In this document: in pieces, positions 1 to 11,566 of the stretch
Numbering within the stretch: position 1 is the first letter of the stretch
How the letters are laid out: each line of letters starts with the position of its first letter
Assembly (NCBI RefSeq): GCF_018446385.1
Contig: NC_055990.1
Location: 132,878,996 to 132,942,995 of the forward strand
Reading direction: 5' to 3'
DNA from: Zingiber officinale
Taxonomy: Eukaryota; Streptophyta; Magnoliopsida; Zingiberales; Zingiberaceae
DNA: 64,000 nt
Position numbers and translations under genes: made by a program
The notes under the pieces: model-generated
The model's input: the letters and a program-made list of their open reading frames with translations, nothing else
Told to the model about the DNA's origin: nothing
The model's database searches: none

Positions 1-189
1 AGCAGATGAAACTTTGCTTTACCGCTTGCCACAAATTCAACTTGTTCCTTCTTCATCTATTGAAACTTTTCCTTGCCCGGTGCTTCAAAACCAAATTCTA
101 TTATTAATAATAAATCAAAGTCTATTTTGAAAAATACCTCCATTCTCTTTTTTTAGCTCGCGAACTCCCCCTCGAACTTTGGTGGGTAG
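1..189 (-). pseudogene. Gag 5' end of host copia element E0, distal part
   Basis: Minus-strand remnant of the amino end of a Ty1/copia-type Gag. The reading frame starts at the ATG at 23702-23700 (Met-Ala-Lys-Pro-Ser-Ile-Tyr) and, after skipping the two inserted elements E1 and E2, continues here with Pro-Pro-Lys-Phe-Glu-Gly. A TAA at 155-153 stands where related Gags have Trp (the motif before KKRMEVF). The frame then stays open to a further stop near the window edge. That the two pieces once joined follows from the target-site duplications of E1 and E2. The rest of E0 lies outside the window. The Gag-type call is from recognisable motifs, not from a search. Confidence 0.6.
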
Positions 190-731
190 TGAAGGGCGTT
201 GGAATTTCGTTCTGTTTAAATTTCCCTGTACAAAAATTGTACAAGTACAGAACTATTCCTAGCAACCCGCATGTTCGATCAGACATGTGTTTGATCAATT
301 AAGCAAGTTCTTGATGGATCAAAGCATACCTTGATCGAAGTACAAGATCGCTGGCCTCTTGTGTTGGTATTCAAAATCGATACAAAGAAAACTTGACTAA
401 TTACACAGCGAAATTAAAGAACTAGTCGTATCTTTCCTTTGTAGCTAAAGACCTCTTGATGTTCTGCCGTATTCCTCTCCTCTTTTTGGACGTCATGTGG
501 ACGACAATCTACCAAGACAACACCACCCTCCTTCTCTTCTCGGTTTCTAAACCGCCAGCTATAAAAGGAGGCTCTAGGATGGGGCACCTTCTAATCTTTT
601 TCCTTCTTCTTTCCTCTTCTTCTTGTCGCCGGCCACCAATGGATTGCTAGGAAGGGGCGCCAACCCTAGCTAGGAGAGGAAGGGGGAAAGGGGCGCCGAC
701 CCTAAGCAAGGAGGAGGGGGAAAGGGGCGCC

Positions 732-3328
732 TGTTGGTTGCTACTCGGAACATCGTTCTATTTCCCTTGTATAAAAATTTGTACAAATACAGAACTTAAC
801 CTAGCTACCCATGTGCTCTACTGAAGTTAGACTTGTATTGCAAACGATGCTTAACATTATGAATCCAAGTTGCTCTTCAGAAGTTAAACTTGGATTGGAA
901 ATGATACTTAATATTTTTACTCCAAGTTTAACCGATGTGATCTTCCTAAGTTAAACCATATTACAGAAGTTAATTAAATATTTATTTCAAAGATTGACTT
1001 CTAGGTTAAACATGGCGAAGCACTAGACCTTTTTGGTTATGGGATCATCCACCACTTCCTAGACTGAGTCTTTCAAAGAAATTGGATATTTAACTTCTTA
1101 CAATAATCCTAGGTTTAATTACAGAGATCACAATAGAAACATAAGATCAAAACACAAAATCGAAATACAAAATCGATAGCACAAAATCGAAACATAAAAT
1201 CACTAGCCTCTTGTGTTGGTGTTTCAGAATCCATGCAAAGAAAACTAACTAATTAATTCGAAGCGGAAACCATTAATTAGTTATACCTTTCTTTGTAGCT
1301 AAAGACCTCTTGATCTTATGTTATATTCCTCTCCTTCTCTTGGACATCGTGTAGGTGACAATCTACCAAGATAACTCCACCCGAACCACTTCTTTGCCTC
1401 CAAGAAACTCGAGCCACCAAGGGATGCCAAAATAGGAAATTTCTTTCTCTTCTTCTTCCTCTCCAAGCAACCGACCACAAGAAGATGCCAACTTGATGTG
1501 TCGCTGGCCCTTAGGAAGCAAAAGAGAAAAGAAGAAAAGAGAGAATCGAAAATCTGACCACCAACCACCAAGGGATGCTAGGATACAACACCTCCTTCTC
1601 TTCTTCTTCTTCTCTATACAACCGACCACCAAGGATGAGGTTCTCTCCTTAATGCCGCCGGCTACAAAGAAGAGGGAAGGGGGAAGAGGATGGCCGACCA
1701 CACCAAGGAAAAGAGAGGAGCTAAGAGAGATCAATTCAATAACCATAAGACAACCTCTACCTCTCTTTTATAATCCTTGGTTATGGCAAAAAAGGAAATT
1801 TTAATAATAATTAAAATCTCTTTCTTTTAAATTTCCTATTGTACATGGCAACAAAAAGAAAGTTTTAAAATTAATCTCTCTATTTTAAAACATGTAGACA
1901 ACTATAAAAAGGAAAGATTAATTAAAACTTCTCTTTTTAAATCATAGTTATAAAAAAGGAAAGTTTTATCAAAAATTAAAATATCTCTTTTAAACATTAT
2001 AGATAACTACAAATAAGGAAAGATTTTAACTAAATTAAAATCTCTCTTTAATCTTTTGTAGATAGCTATAAAAAGAAAGATTTTAAAATTTTAAAACTCT
2101 CTTTTAAAACCATGAGGATGGCTATAAAAGGAAAATTAAAATCTTTCTTTTAACCATTGTAGATAACTATAAAAAGGAAAGATTTTAACAAAATGAAATA
2201 TCTCTTTTAACCATTGTAGGTAACTACAAATAAGGAAAGATTTTAACAACATTTTATTTTTAAAAACAAAACTTCCTTTTCCTTTTCTAGTGGCCGAGAC
2301 CCCTAGCTTGGGCACCAAGCTTGGCCGGCCACCTCTTGGCTTCCAAGCCCATGCTTGGCCGGCCCCCTTGCACCAAGCAAGGATGTGGCCGATCCATTAC
2401 TTAGGTAAGAAGTGGACTTTATGGATACAAGGATTTATAAAGGCTACAATAGGGACCGAGAGGAGAAATTGATTTTGGTCTCCTGATGAGCTTAAGCTTC
2501 CTGTGTTCACCCCGAACACCCAACTCAAGTTCATCAACAATAACTCATACCACTAAAGAGTTATTATTGAACTACCGCACAAATCCCAGATTACATTATG
2601 AGCTCCTTATTATGAGTGCATTAATCTCCCTGTGTTTAAGATATCGAATGCCCACTAATTAAATGAGTTACTGACAACTCACTTAATTAATATCTAGCTC
2701 CAAGAGTAGTACCACTAAACTTCATTATCATGCCGGACTAAATCCACATGCAGGGTTTACATGATAATCCTTATGAGCTCCTTAAGGGGACATCATCAAC
2801 CTAGATTACTAGGACACAGTTTCCTTCTATAATCAACAACATACCATATAAATAATATCATTTCCCAACTTATCGGGCCTATTGATTTATCGAACTAAAT
2901 CTCACCTATTGATAAATCAAAAAAATAAATACTAAGTATACGTGCTTGTTATTATATCAGGATTAAGAGTACACAAATCCATAATAACAGAGGTTTTGTT
3001 CTTTTATGCAATCAGTATAAAAAGAAACAACCTCAAATGGTCCTGCTCAATACACACATAGTGTACTAGTGTAATTTTATAATTAAGATAAACTAATACC
3101 AAATTACACTACAATCATTCCAATGGTTTATCCAATTCCATCTTAGTTGTGAGCTACTATTTATAATTTATAAGGAACTAATAACATGATCTTCTATGTG
3201 GCACCACACACCATGTTATCTACAATATAAATTAAATGGACAACTACATTTAACATAAATGTAGACATTTTACCAATGTGATTCTTATGTTCATACAAAA
3301 AGTTAGGCTTTAAGTATACATCCCAACA
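732..3328 (-). mobile_element. Solo LTR nested in the E1 3' LTR
   Basis: Begins TGTTGGTTGC and ends CATCCCAACA, with no internal coding region. It is flanked by GCGCC (727-731) and ACGCC (3329-3333), a 5-bp duplication with one mismatch. Its right half (about 2500-3328) aligns by eye with the same part of the E1 LTR, for example around ATGCCGGACTAA, so it belongs to a related subfamily. Orientation is inferred from that similarity. At about 2.6 kb it is longer than the E1 LTR, partly because of internal repeats at 1835-2260. Confidence 0.8.
1835..2260. repeat. Diverged tandem repeat inside the solo LTR
   Basis: Roughly six degenerate units of about 60-70 bp, each containing a form of GATAACTATAAAAAGGAAAG followed by an AT-rich run and a TCTCTTTTAA-type segment. 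It is very AT-rich and has no coding content. Unit boundaries were judged by eye. Confidence 0.6.
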
Positions 3329-4489
3329 ACGCCGACCCTAGAGGGAGAGAGAGGTGCCGTCGGCCACAAGTAAGGGAAAAGAGAATTAGGAAAATTAGGT
3401 CTTAGGAACCACCACCTACTCCTTTTTTATAGACTTGCCGTCGGTTACAAAGAAAGAATTAAAAATAACAGAATTATGTTTAGAAAAAAATCTCTCTTTC
3501 TATAACCAAATTCTATTTAGAAAAAATCTCTCTTTCTATAACCAAGTTAAACCAAACCTTTATATAGAGGCTACAACAGGGACCTAGAGGAGGATTTAGT
3601 TTAGGTCTCCTGATGGGCTTGGGCTTCCTGTGTTCGACCTGAACACCCAATCCAATTCCATCAATAATAACCCATACCACTAAAGGGTTATTATTGAACT
3701 ACCGCACCAATCCCATATTACAATATAGACTCCTTTTTATCATGAGTATGTTAATCTCCCTGTGTTTAAGATATTATATGTCCGTTAATTAATTGAGTTA
3801 CTAACAACTCAATTAATTAACATCTGATTCCAAGAGTAGTACCACTCAACTTTATTATCATGCCGGACTAAGTCCACCTGCATGGTTTACATGATAATCC
3901 TTATGAGCTCCTCAAGGGGGCATCATCAACCTAAATAATTAGGACACAATTTCATTCTATAATCAACAACACACTATATAAATAATACTATCTCCCAACT
4001 CATCGGACCTATTGATTTAACGAATAAATCTCACCCTTTGATAAGTTAAAGAAATAAATACTAAGTATACGTGCTTGTTATTATATAGGGATTAAGAGGA
4101 CGCACATCCATAATAACAGAGGTTTTGTTCTTTTATATAGTCAGTATAAATCGAACAACCTCAGATGGTCCTGCTCAATACACATATAGTGTACTAGTGT
4201 AATTTTATAGTCAAGATAGACTAATACCAAATTACACTACAACCGTTCCAATGGTTTGTCTCTATCCATCTTGGTTGTGAGCTACTATTTATAATTTATA
4301 AGGAACCAATAGCATGATCTTCTGTGTGACACCACACACCATGTTATCTACAATATAAATTAAATGGGCAACTGCATCGACATATATATGAATATAAAAT
4401 GCAAACATCTGACCAAAATGATTCTCATTTCAAAATATTTCAAAACAGATATTCATACAAAAGCTAGACTTATAGTATACATCCCAACA

Positions 4490-4500
4490 ATCTCCTACTT
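4490..4500 (-). promoter_or_regulatory. E1 polypurine tract
   Basis: On the minus strand this reads AAGTAGGAGAT immediately before the LTR edge TGTTGGGATG. It is the expected plus-strand DNA priming site of an LTR retrotransposon and fits the AGTGGGAGAT-type tract of this copia lineage. Confidence 0.75.
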
Positions 4501-4511
4501 ATACTAAAAGA

Positions 4512-5081
4512 CTATGCTGTCATAAATACTTCCATACATCTGATTCTCATCCCCTCAACATGCCTATCAAAAGCTCTCACCGGAAGGGCCTTAGTGAAGG
4601 GATCTGCCAAGTTATCTGCTGATGTAATCTTGGCGACAACAACCTCTCCTCGTTTTACGTTGTTTCGTATCAGGTGGTACTTGCGCTCAATGTGTTTACT
4701 TGCCTTATGGGCTCGTGGTTCCTTCGAGTTTGCTACTGCACCACCATTATCAGAATAAATTGTGATAACTTTGGGCAAACCAGGAATCACATCTAAGTAC
4801 ATTAAAAAGTTTCTGAGCTATACAACTTCTTTGGTCGCCTCAGAGGTTGCCACATACTCAGCTTTCATGGTGGAGTCTGAAACGCATTTCTACTTAACAC
4901 TCCTCTATGCTATGACTCCACCTCCCAAAGTAAACACATACCTCGAGGTTGATTTACTGCTGTCCCTATTTGATTGGAAGTCCGAATCCGTGTAACCCAG
5001 AGGGAGCAAATCATCTGCCTAGTAAACCAGCATATAATCTCTAGTCCTTCTCAAGTACTTTAATATATGCTTTACGACAGT
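4512..5081 (-). pseudogene. E1 RNase H domain, broken
   Basis: The end of the copia polyprotein. The 4512-4802 frame contains the SDNGGAVANSKEPR block (family form CDNxGA), then the KHIERKYHLIR region and a NLADPFTKAL block before the stop. The part between 4803 and 5081 reads as the upstream half of the domain (ST-x-EYVA-SEA-KE type) only after a frame change and contains stops. It would cleave RNA in the RNA:DNA hybrid during reverse transcription. This copy is inactive. Confidence 0.82.
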
Positions 5082-6000
5082 CTAATGTCTTGGTCTTGGA
5101 TTACTTTGATATCTGCTAGCCATGGGCATGACAAAACAGATATCCGGTCTCATACATAACATCGCATACATTAGGTTTCCTACAACCGAAGCATAGGGAA
5201 CTACCTTCATCTCCTCTATCTTCTTTAATGTCTTAGGACACATCTCTTTAGATAAAGGTACTCCATGCCGAAAAGGTAGAAAACCTTTCTTGGAGTTTTG
5301 CATGCTAAAACGAGCTAGAATAATATCGATGTATGAAGCTTGGGATAAACACATCATTCTTTTCTTGCGATCCCTTATTACTTTGATCCCAAGAATATGT
5401 CCACATTCTCCCAAGTCTTTCATATCAAACTGCTTGGACAACCATAACCTTATCTCTGACAACATTTTGACATTGTTGCCAATGAGCAAAATGTCATCTA
5501 CGTATAGTATAAGAAATACCACCACGTTTCCGTCACTTTTCTTGTATACACAAGACTCATTCGGATACTGAATGAATCCATAAGACTGGATCACTTCATC
5601 AAACTGGATATTCCAAGATCTCGAAGCTTGCTTAAGCCCATAAATGGACCGATTGAGCTTACATACAAGATGTTTTTTATCCTTCGCAATGAATCCCTCT
5701 GGTTGGTTCATATAGATATTTTCTTCAAAACTTCTGTTAAGGAAAGTTGTTTTGACATTCATTTGCCAAATCTCATAATCCATATGAGTAACAATAGATA
5801 AAAGAATCTGGATAGACTTAAGCATGGCTACCGGCGAAAAAGTTTCCTCATAATCGATTCCCTTTTTCTTAGTATACCCCTTCGCAACAAGCCTCGCTTT
5901 AAAGGTTTCCACCTTCCCGTCTATTTCTCTTTTCCTTTTGTAGACTCATTTACATCCAATGGCTTACACCATTTGGTGGTTCTACAAGCTCCCAGACCTG
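5082..6000 (-). pseudogene. E1 reverse transcriptase (RVT_2), broken
   Basis: The frame 5082-5912 encodes 276 residues of a copia reverse transcriptase: ARLVAKGYTKKKGIDYEETF near the start, [29 protein letters not shown], then the catalytic block YVDDILLIG (DNA about 5490-5515), and finally the conserved NLMYAM..RPDI segment. Between 5913 and about 6000 the upstream PPNG..W region is readable but has stops. The YVDD aspartates are kept, yet the open frame is only a fraction of a full pol. Confidence 0.88.
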
Positions 6001-6188
6001 ATTAGAATGCATAGATTCTATTTCAGAGTTCATTGCATTTTGCCAAGATGCTGCATCTTTATCTTGGAGTGCTTTATTATATGTCCAGGGATCAACTTCC
6101 TATTCACCAGAGATCAAGTCCGAAGACTCTCCCAAAAACATGAATCATCAGGTTGCCTAACAACCCTCCCATTACGACGAAGCACTAC

Positions 6189-6890
6189 CTATAATTGTGC
6201 ATCATTTGTGACACGTGTTGCAATTACTTGTGGTATCTTATCTTGTACCGTTGGTACTAAAATAGAAGTGCTCTCTCTTATTTTCTCAAGAATAATTTTA
6301 CTCATGGGCTTGTGGTTCATTACATAGTTCTCTTCTAAAAATCGAGCATTGGTGCTAACAATGACCTTCTGATCTTTAGGACTATAAAACAAACCACCTT
6401 TCGTTCCTCTAGGATATCCCATAAATAAGCGAACTTCTATACTTGATTCCAACTTATCAGCGTCTCCCTTCAGCACATGTGCTGGAGTACTCCAAATCCG
6501 AATGTGTTTCAAACTAGGCTTACACCCATTCCACAATTCTGTGAGAGTAGAGGGTACTAACTTAGAAGGTACCAAGTTTAGAATGTACGTCACCGTTTCC
6601 AGAGCATATCCCCAAAACAAATTTGGTAATTCTGAATAACTCATCATTGATCTAACCATTTCCATAAGAGTCATATTCCTTCATTCCGCTACACAATTCT
6701 GTTGGGGTGTACCAGGTGCAGACAATTGGGATTGAATCCCGACCTCTAATAAGTAACTCCTAAACTCTCCTAAGAGGTACTCTCCACCACGATCAGACCG
6801 TAGTGTCTTGATACTTTTACCATGACGTTTCTCCACATCAGTCTTGTACTCTTTGAACTTATCAAAGCACTCAGACTTGTAGCACATCAA
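6189..6890 (-). pseudogene. E1 integrase core, broken
   Basis: Two adjacent minus-strand frames. 6681-6890 carries the integrase core segment LRSDRGGEYL and PGTPQQN, with the second catalytic Asp and the Glu region. 6189-6674 continues with MVRSMM, the WGYALETVTYILN block and the IWSTPAHVLKGDADKL region that follows the core in copia integrases. A stop and frame change around 6675-6680 separate them. The segment from 6000 to 6188 is the low-conservation linker toward reverse transcriptase and has no clear frame. Confidence 0.83.
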
Positions 6891-6956
6891 GTAAATGTAC
6901 CCATATCTCGAATAGTTGTCTATAAAAGAGACAAAATATTCGAAACCACCTCTTAC

Positions 6957-7623
6957 CTAGATAGTCATAAGCCCACATAAATCAGAATGAACCAATTCCA
7001 ACACTTCTTTGGCTCTATACCCCTTTGCCTTAAAAGGCCATTTGGTCATTTTTCCTTCCAAGCAATACTCGCAGGTCGGAATGTTTTCCACTACCAATGA
7101 ACCCAAAGGTCCATCGACTATTAACCTTTGAATCCTACTCAAGTTAATATGACCCAACCTTAGATGCCAAAGATATGTTTGGTTCATTTCCAAAGGTTGC
7201 TTTCTCTTATTAGAATTAGAAGATGTGTTATTAATTTTCATTTGTTGCATCGTGGGAATTATTGGATTAAGAGTATACAAATTGCCAACCAACGCACCAG
7301 AATAGATAACCGCCCTGTTTTCCTTGAAAAGCACTTTGTCATCAAAAGAAACAGAATATCCATCCATAAATAATTTAGAAACTGAAACAAAGTTCTTTCT
7401 AAAACATGGTACGTAAAGACAATTTCTCAGAATAAAATTTTTATTCCTATCAAAAGATAAATAAACATCTCCTACTGCAACAGCCACCACTCTCGTAGTA
7501 TTGCCCATGTAGATGGTGATTTCCCCTTCATGTAGTCGTCAGGTTTCCTAGAACCCCTGTAATGAATTGCAGACATGATCAGTGGCTCCCGTATCTACAC
7601 ACCAGGTACCGGTAGATAACACC
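6957..7623 (-). pseudogene. E1 protease and GAG-pre-integrase region, broken
   Basis: Just below the CACTA insertion the minus strand reads a retropepsin-type block, GTWCVDTGATDH, the catalytic D-T/S-G motif of copia proteases, then a stop, then the frame 6957-7508 beginning MGNTTRVVAVAVGDV. That frame continues through FVSVSKLF and YLWHLRLGHINLSRI, the zinc-binding pre-integrase segment, to CEYCLEGKM and HSDLCG at the start of the integrase core. The His and Cys ligands of the HHCC segment are visible. Confidence 0.85.
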
Positions 7624-7905
7624 CACTACAACAAAAATGTTAAACAACAACACCACAAAGACAACGGTTTTAGATGAAATTGTTGTAAATTTGGTTAAAG
7701 ACAACGGTTTTATCTAAAACCGTTGTCTTTGAACTCCCATAAAATACAAAAGACAACAGTTTTGTGAAAACCGTTGTCGTTGATCAATTTTTTTTAAAAT
7801 CAACAACGCATTTTACAATGGTTATCTAAAACCGTTGTCTTTAAGCGCTTTTTTAAGGGCTACGACAACAGTTTTGATAAACTATTGTCTTTGACTTTAT
7901 TTGTT
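7624..7905. repeat. CACTA left subterminal repeats
   Basis: At least four copies of GACAACGGTTTT or AAAACCGTTGTC within about 280 bp, in both orientations, some paired as imperfect palindromes. The motif matches the right subterminal block at 13065-13434. Confidence 0.85.
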
Positions 7906-9540
7906 TCATCATTTCCCCTTGCAGTTTTACTTTCCCTCTCTCCGCAAATCTTTTTGGCGCCTTGTTTTCCCCTTCGCGCTCCCAAACCTAGCTAAGTAAT
8001 TTTTCTTTCCTTTTCCTCATACAATCTCTTCACTCCATCCTGTTGGATCTTCCTCCACAACGAAGCGAGCACCTCCCATGGCTCGCTTTCTTGTTCCCGT
8101 CGGAATCGAATGGTTGCATCTGACCAAACAAACCACATCCATCGTAAGGTTAAGGTACAGGTTTTTTTCCCTCTCTCTTGAAGAAAAAGTCCATTTACGA
8201 CTAACCCCACCCTCTACCCAGAGGAATCTTCCCTTCTCCTCATGTAACGCTTGCTCCTTTCTTCGATCTTGTCGCCCTTCTCTCTGCGAGAGCATATTTG
8301 AGGAATCTTCCCTAGCATCTCCTATGCCTTTCCAGCCGCGACATCCTCCCTCACCACCGGCCGCAACCCTCGGTCTATCTCTTTCCTCTACGTCGCCCAG
8401 GTCACCTCCTCATTCCTTGTATACGATTTTTGTCGCCGCTTGCTATTCTCGCTCTGGATTGTAGCTTGAGGATCTCCTGCCCCCTTTTGGAGTATATTTA
8501 TTTTGCTACACAATCCTCGTTCGCGCGACATAATTGCAACTCCCTCTAGATGTCTTTTTTTGCAGTTATGTTAAAATCGTGGTTTTGCGCGCTTGCTTGG
8601 CTGTGTGCTGCTTCCTAGTGAATGGAAGTTGAGTTACCCAAAAATAAGAGCAAGTTACATATTCTGAGCTAATTTTTGAAATGGAACGCATTTTCCACAG
8701 AATTTTGCAATATATATATATATATATATATGTGCCGCAGAAGTTTATTTCTTGTTTAAATTCTTACTGCACTTTAATTGTTTGGACACTTTTACCTAAT
8801 TCCAAATACTGATTATTGTACCATGCCTTTCAGGATTTTGCCCGCAGTCGTATGGTTAAATATCATAATTTTGATGTCTCTTTCTTTGCAAAGAAAACAT
8901 GCTCAGGTGTTAGTCTTAGTAGGTGAGGTTACTTGTTGAAAATATCCAATCGTTCTGTTGTAAGAAATTGAGCATTTATTACACTCTACCTGCAAAATTT
9001 TTGAGGATGAGCTGTTGGATGAGTCTCCTTGATTACCATGTTTTGGCTACCTTGTTGGCTACATTTGATTCTCGATATCTAGGGTGAAGAATTGAATATT
9101 TACTATGCGATGTGTTTCCATTGAGTTTTGAGCTTATCTCGGGCTTTAAATCACGGACATCGTGAGGTAGGTTTGATTCAATGCGCTGCTTTATGCTAAT
9201 CCAAAGGCTTAGGGAAAATGTAATTGTGTGAGCAATTGTATTGGCTGGAAGGATAATCAAACAGTGATATTTTTTCTACAAATCTTGATTCGCAAGAACC
9301 TTGTCATTTTGTAACTACAAATGTTGTAACTTTGTGAGCTCAAGTTCATCGAATTTGTTATTGTTCTATTCTGTGCAATCAAAATGGTCCTTATTTATCA
9401 ATCATGTTTTAATCACTTTCTACATGCCAGGTAGCGTGTGTTCTAATGTTCAAGCTTCAGTGAGATGATTTCCCAATTTTTATCTAATCTCAAATTCTAG
9501 CAAAGTATCAACTAATATATGCAGAACCATGGTGCTTTTG
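7906..9540 (+). other. CACTA internal region of unknown origin, with a GC-rich block
   Basis: The segment 7920-8480 is much richer in C and CT tracts than its surroundings and looks like a plant 5' UTR or first-exon region. An ATG at 8078 opens 128 codons (MARFLVPVG...), but the predicted peptide is Ser/Pro-rich and matches nothing I recognise. From 8480 to 9540 the DNA is AT-rich, intron-like, with a short TA run at 8709-8730. It may be the captured promoter and leader of the amidohydrolase fragment downstream; that is inference. Confidence 0.35.
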
Positions 9541-10442
9541 CAGGTTTTTAGGATAATGAGGGACATTGGTTGGATCCCCATTAAAGCAAACAGAGAGCAA
9601 GCATATATCCACCTCAATAATAAAATACCTAATCATTTGAAGTTTGACCTGAATTGTCTTCTTGTAACTCATGGAAGACTTTTGTCACAGGTGTTATGTT
9701 AGAAGAGGTAATCAGAACACGGGAGATGGGAGCATGCGGTAATCAGAACACGCTTGTCCTTATCCTAATTTTCTAGATAATCCTTCTTTATACTTTACAG
9801 CCAATGTATTAATCCTTAAGGAATTTAATGTTGTTTTTCTTCTGCTGAAACAGGAATAAGATGCTCTGATGCTATCTAATTTTGCACTTGAGAATCAATT
9901 ACACACAGCTAGGTAAGAGTTAAGTCATGCTCTGTATCAAGTATGAAAACTCTTAGACAAGTGCATGTTTTGTTGACCAGCTGCTTTATGCATCAGCATA
10001 TATTATTTTTTTCCTTTTGCGCATGTAGTTATATCATATTTTTATCTTTAATTTGGTCATTTACTTTTCTCATTAAAGTTTGTTGTATGGATTAAAGCTC
10101 GAGGATATAGAAGTTTTGTCCAAATTAAACATAACGTCATAGATTTTGCCAACACATTAAAATGAGTCCAACTCAAGTACAACTACATCAACAACTTCCC
10201 TTTAAGTTTCTGAAAAATAATTGTACCATAACTAGAGATGATACTATAGGAAGGTTCAAGTCTATCTAAGTACTCACTAGAATCCATGACCTTGCTTGCC
10301 TTTCATGTAGTCATGTTGGCTTCTAGGAGATGATATCATAACTAGAGATCTCAGCATCCAAGTCGTTACAAAGAAAATAACCTATAATCCAAACCTCTAA
10401 GAACAAAGAATCCGATGCCGATGATTCCTCCTTGGCATGTAG
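9541..10442 (+). other. CACTA interior, no recognisable exon
   Basis: AT-rich sequence with several AG/GT sites. A short open stretch after 9544 (containing MRDIGWIPIKANREQA) looks exon-like, but I cannot assign it. The rest up to the amidohydrolase exon at 10443 has no supported coding content. Confidence 0.3.
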
Positions 10443-11566
10443 GCTGCAGAGAATTACCCTTATTTTCCTGGCCAGGAGCCTTCCGTCCTTGGGGACGCTG
10501 ATTTCTTGCTTAAGGTACTTGGATTTTTTTTGGATAGGAGTTTCAAATAATCTCTGGGGTTAAGGAAGTCGGTTTGAAGCAATAAGAGGCGAAGAATTTA
10601 GCTGCCCTAAGTTGGAGTTCTGTTTTAGGTTAGTACAACGGGTTGTGTGCCTGACATTTGACGTATGAATCTATGGTCTTTCACCAACTATGTTGGATGT
10701 TTGAGATTTGGTCTTTTAGAATTTTATTGCTGGAAATCAGTCATTCCTGTATTGTTCCAAACTCAAACAATCTAACTGTCTCATATTATCTATTTATCCT
10801 TGTGCACATTATTGGAATTATTGATCCAGTGTCATGGTTGATAAATTGGCGGTATAATAGCATTTTATGCATTATTAAAAGGAATTGTATTTTGTTGATA
10901 CTTGTTTGATACTTTGCCTAATAGTAGTGTATTGTTGTTATCTTCACATTCCAATTTTTTCACAGTTAGATTTGCTATATATTCAGTAAAAGAACTATTT
11001 GTAATACTTGTTTAGGACCCCCAGCCTACTAGTAATCGTGAGTTTACTGATACATTACTTTTTTTTGTTCGAGAATGATTGTATATCACATTGTGGAGCA
11101 ATTTATTGAATATACTCTTCATCTTTGCTAAGAATAAAGTGATAGAAGGAAGAACTACTATTTCTTACAATACCATCTGCTGGTCATACTCTAAGTTGTC
11201 TTGCTGCAATCAATCATATATGATTTGTTGTAACTTATTTAATGCTCTTAAATGAAAAAAAAATCCCTGACATATTTGCCTTTTCTTCCAGTGCATGTCA
11301 GAGGCAGGAGTTGATGGTGCCCTTATTGTGCAACCAATAAACCATATGTTTGATCATTCTTTAGTAACTAGGTTGTATTCCTTTTTTTTTTTTGCTTTAT
11401 ATGCAACACAAACAAACTAGTATTCTACTTTGTACATTCATTTGATGAAGTGTAGTTATGTAAACGTTAGGTTAAGATTTTTGGATCAGGAAAAAAGTTG
11501 ATTTTCTTTTGTATTTTAATGCAATAGTGTTTTGAGGCGTCATCCATCCAAATTTGTTGGTTGCAT
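10443..11566 (+). pseudogene. Captured amidohydrolase gene fragment (three exon pieces)
   Basis: Exon 10443-10514 (24 codons, no stop) reads AAENYPYFPGQEPSV and then GDADFLLK, ending at AAG|GTACTT. Exon 11292-11371 follows an AG and reads CMSEAGVDGALIVQPINHMF then DHSLVT. The third piece, starting at 11528, reads SVLRRHPSKFVGC. Together they match the plant TIM-barrel amidohydrolase family (amidohydrolase 2 type), where the YPYFPGQEP, EAGVDGALIVQPINH and SVLKxxPSKFVGC blocks occur in this order. Phases agree across both introns (phase 0, then phase 2). The upstream His-x-His metal-binding segment and everything after KFVGC are missing, so no enzyme activity is expected. The third piece runs directly into EXECUTER-like codons. 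Confidence 0.8.

Larger units (their letters stand above)
190..4489 (-). repeat. E1 3' LTR, interrupted
   Basis: Left LTR of E1, similar along its length to 14945-16787 apart from a 2.6-kb solo-LTR insertion at 732-3328 and the absence of the AAGTTAAACC minisatellite found in the 5' LTR. Without the insertion it is about 1.7 kb. The edge CCCAACA at 4489 abuts the purine tract, which fixes this copy as the 3' LTR. Confidence 0.88.

Noticed and set aside
8078..8464. 128-codon plus-strand frame in the CACTA element as a functional gene
   Set aside because: Kept only as a leader-like region: no recognisable domain and a Ser/Pro composition that C-rich non-coding DNA also gives.
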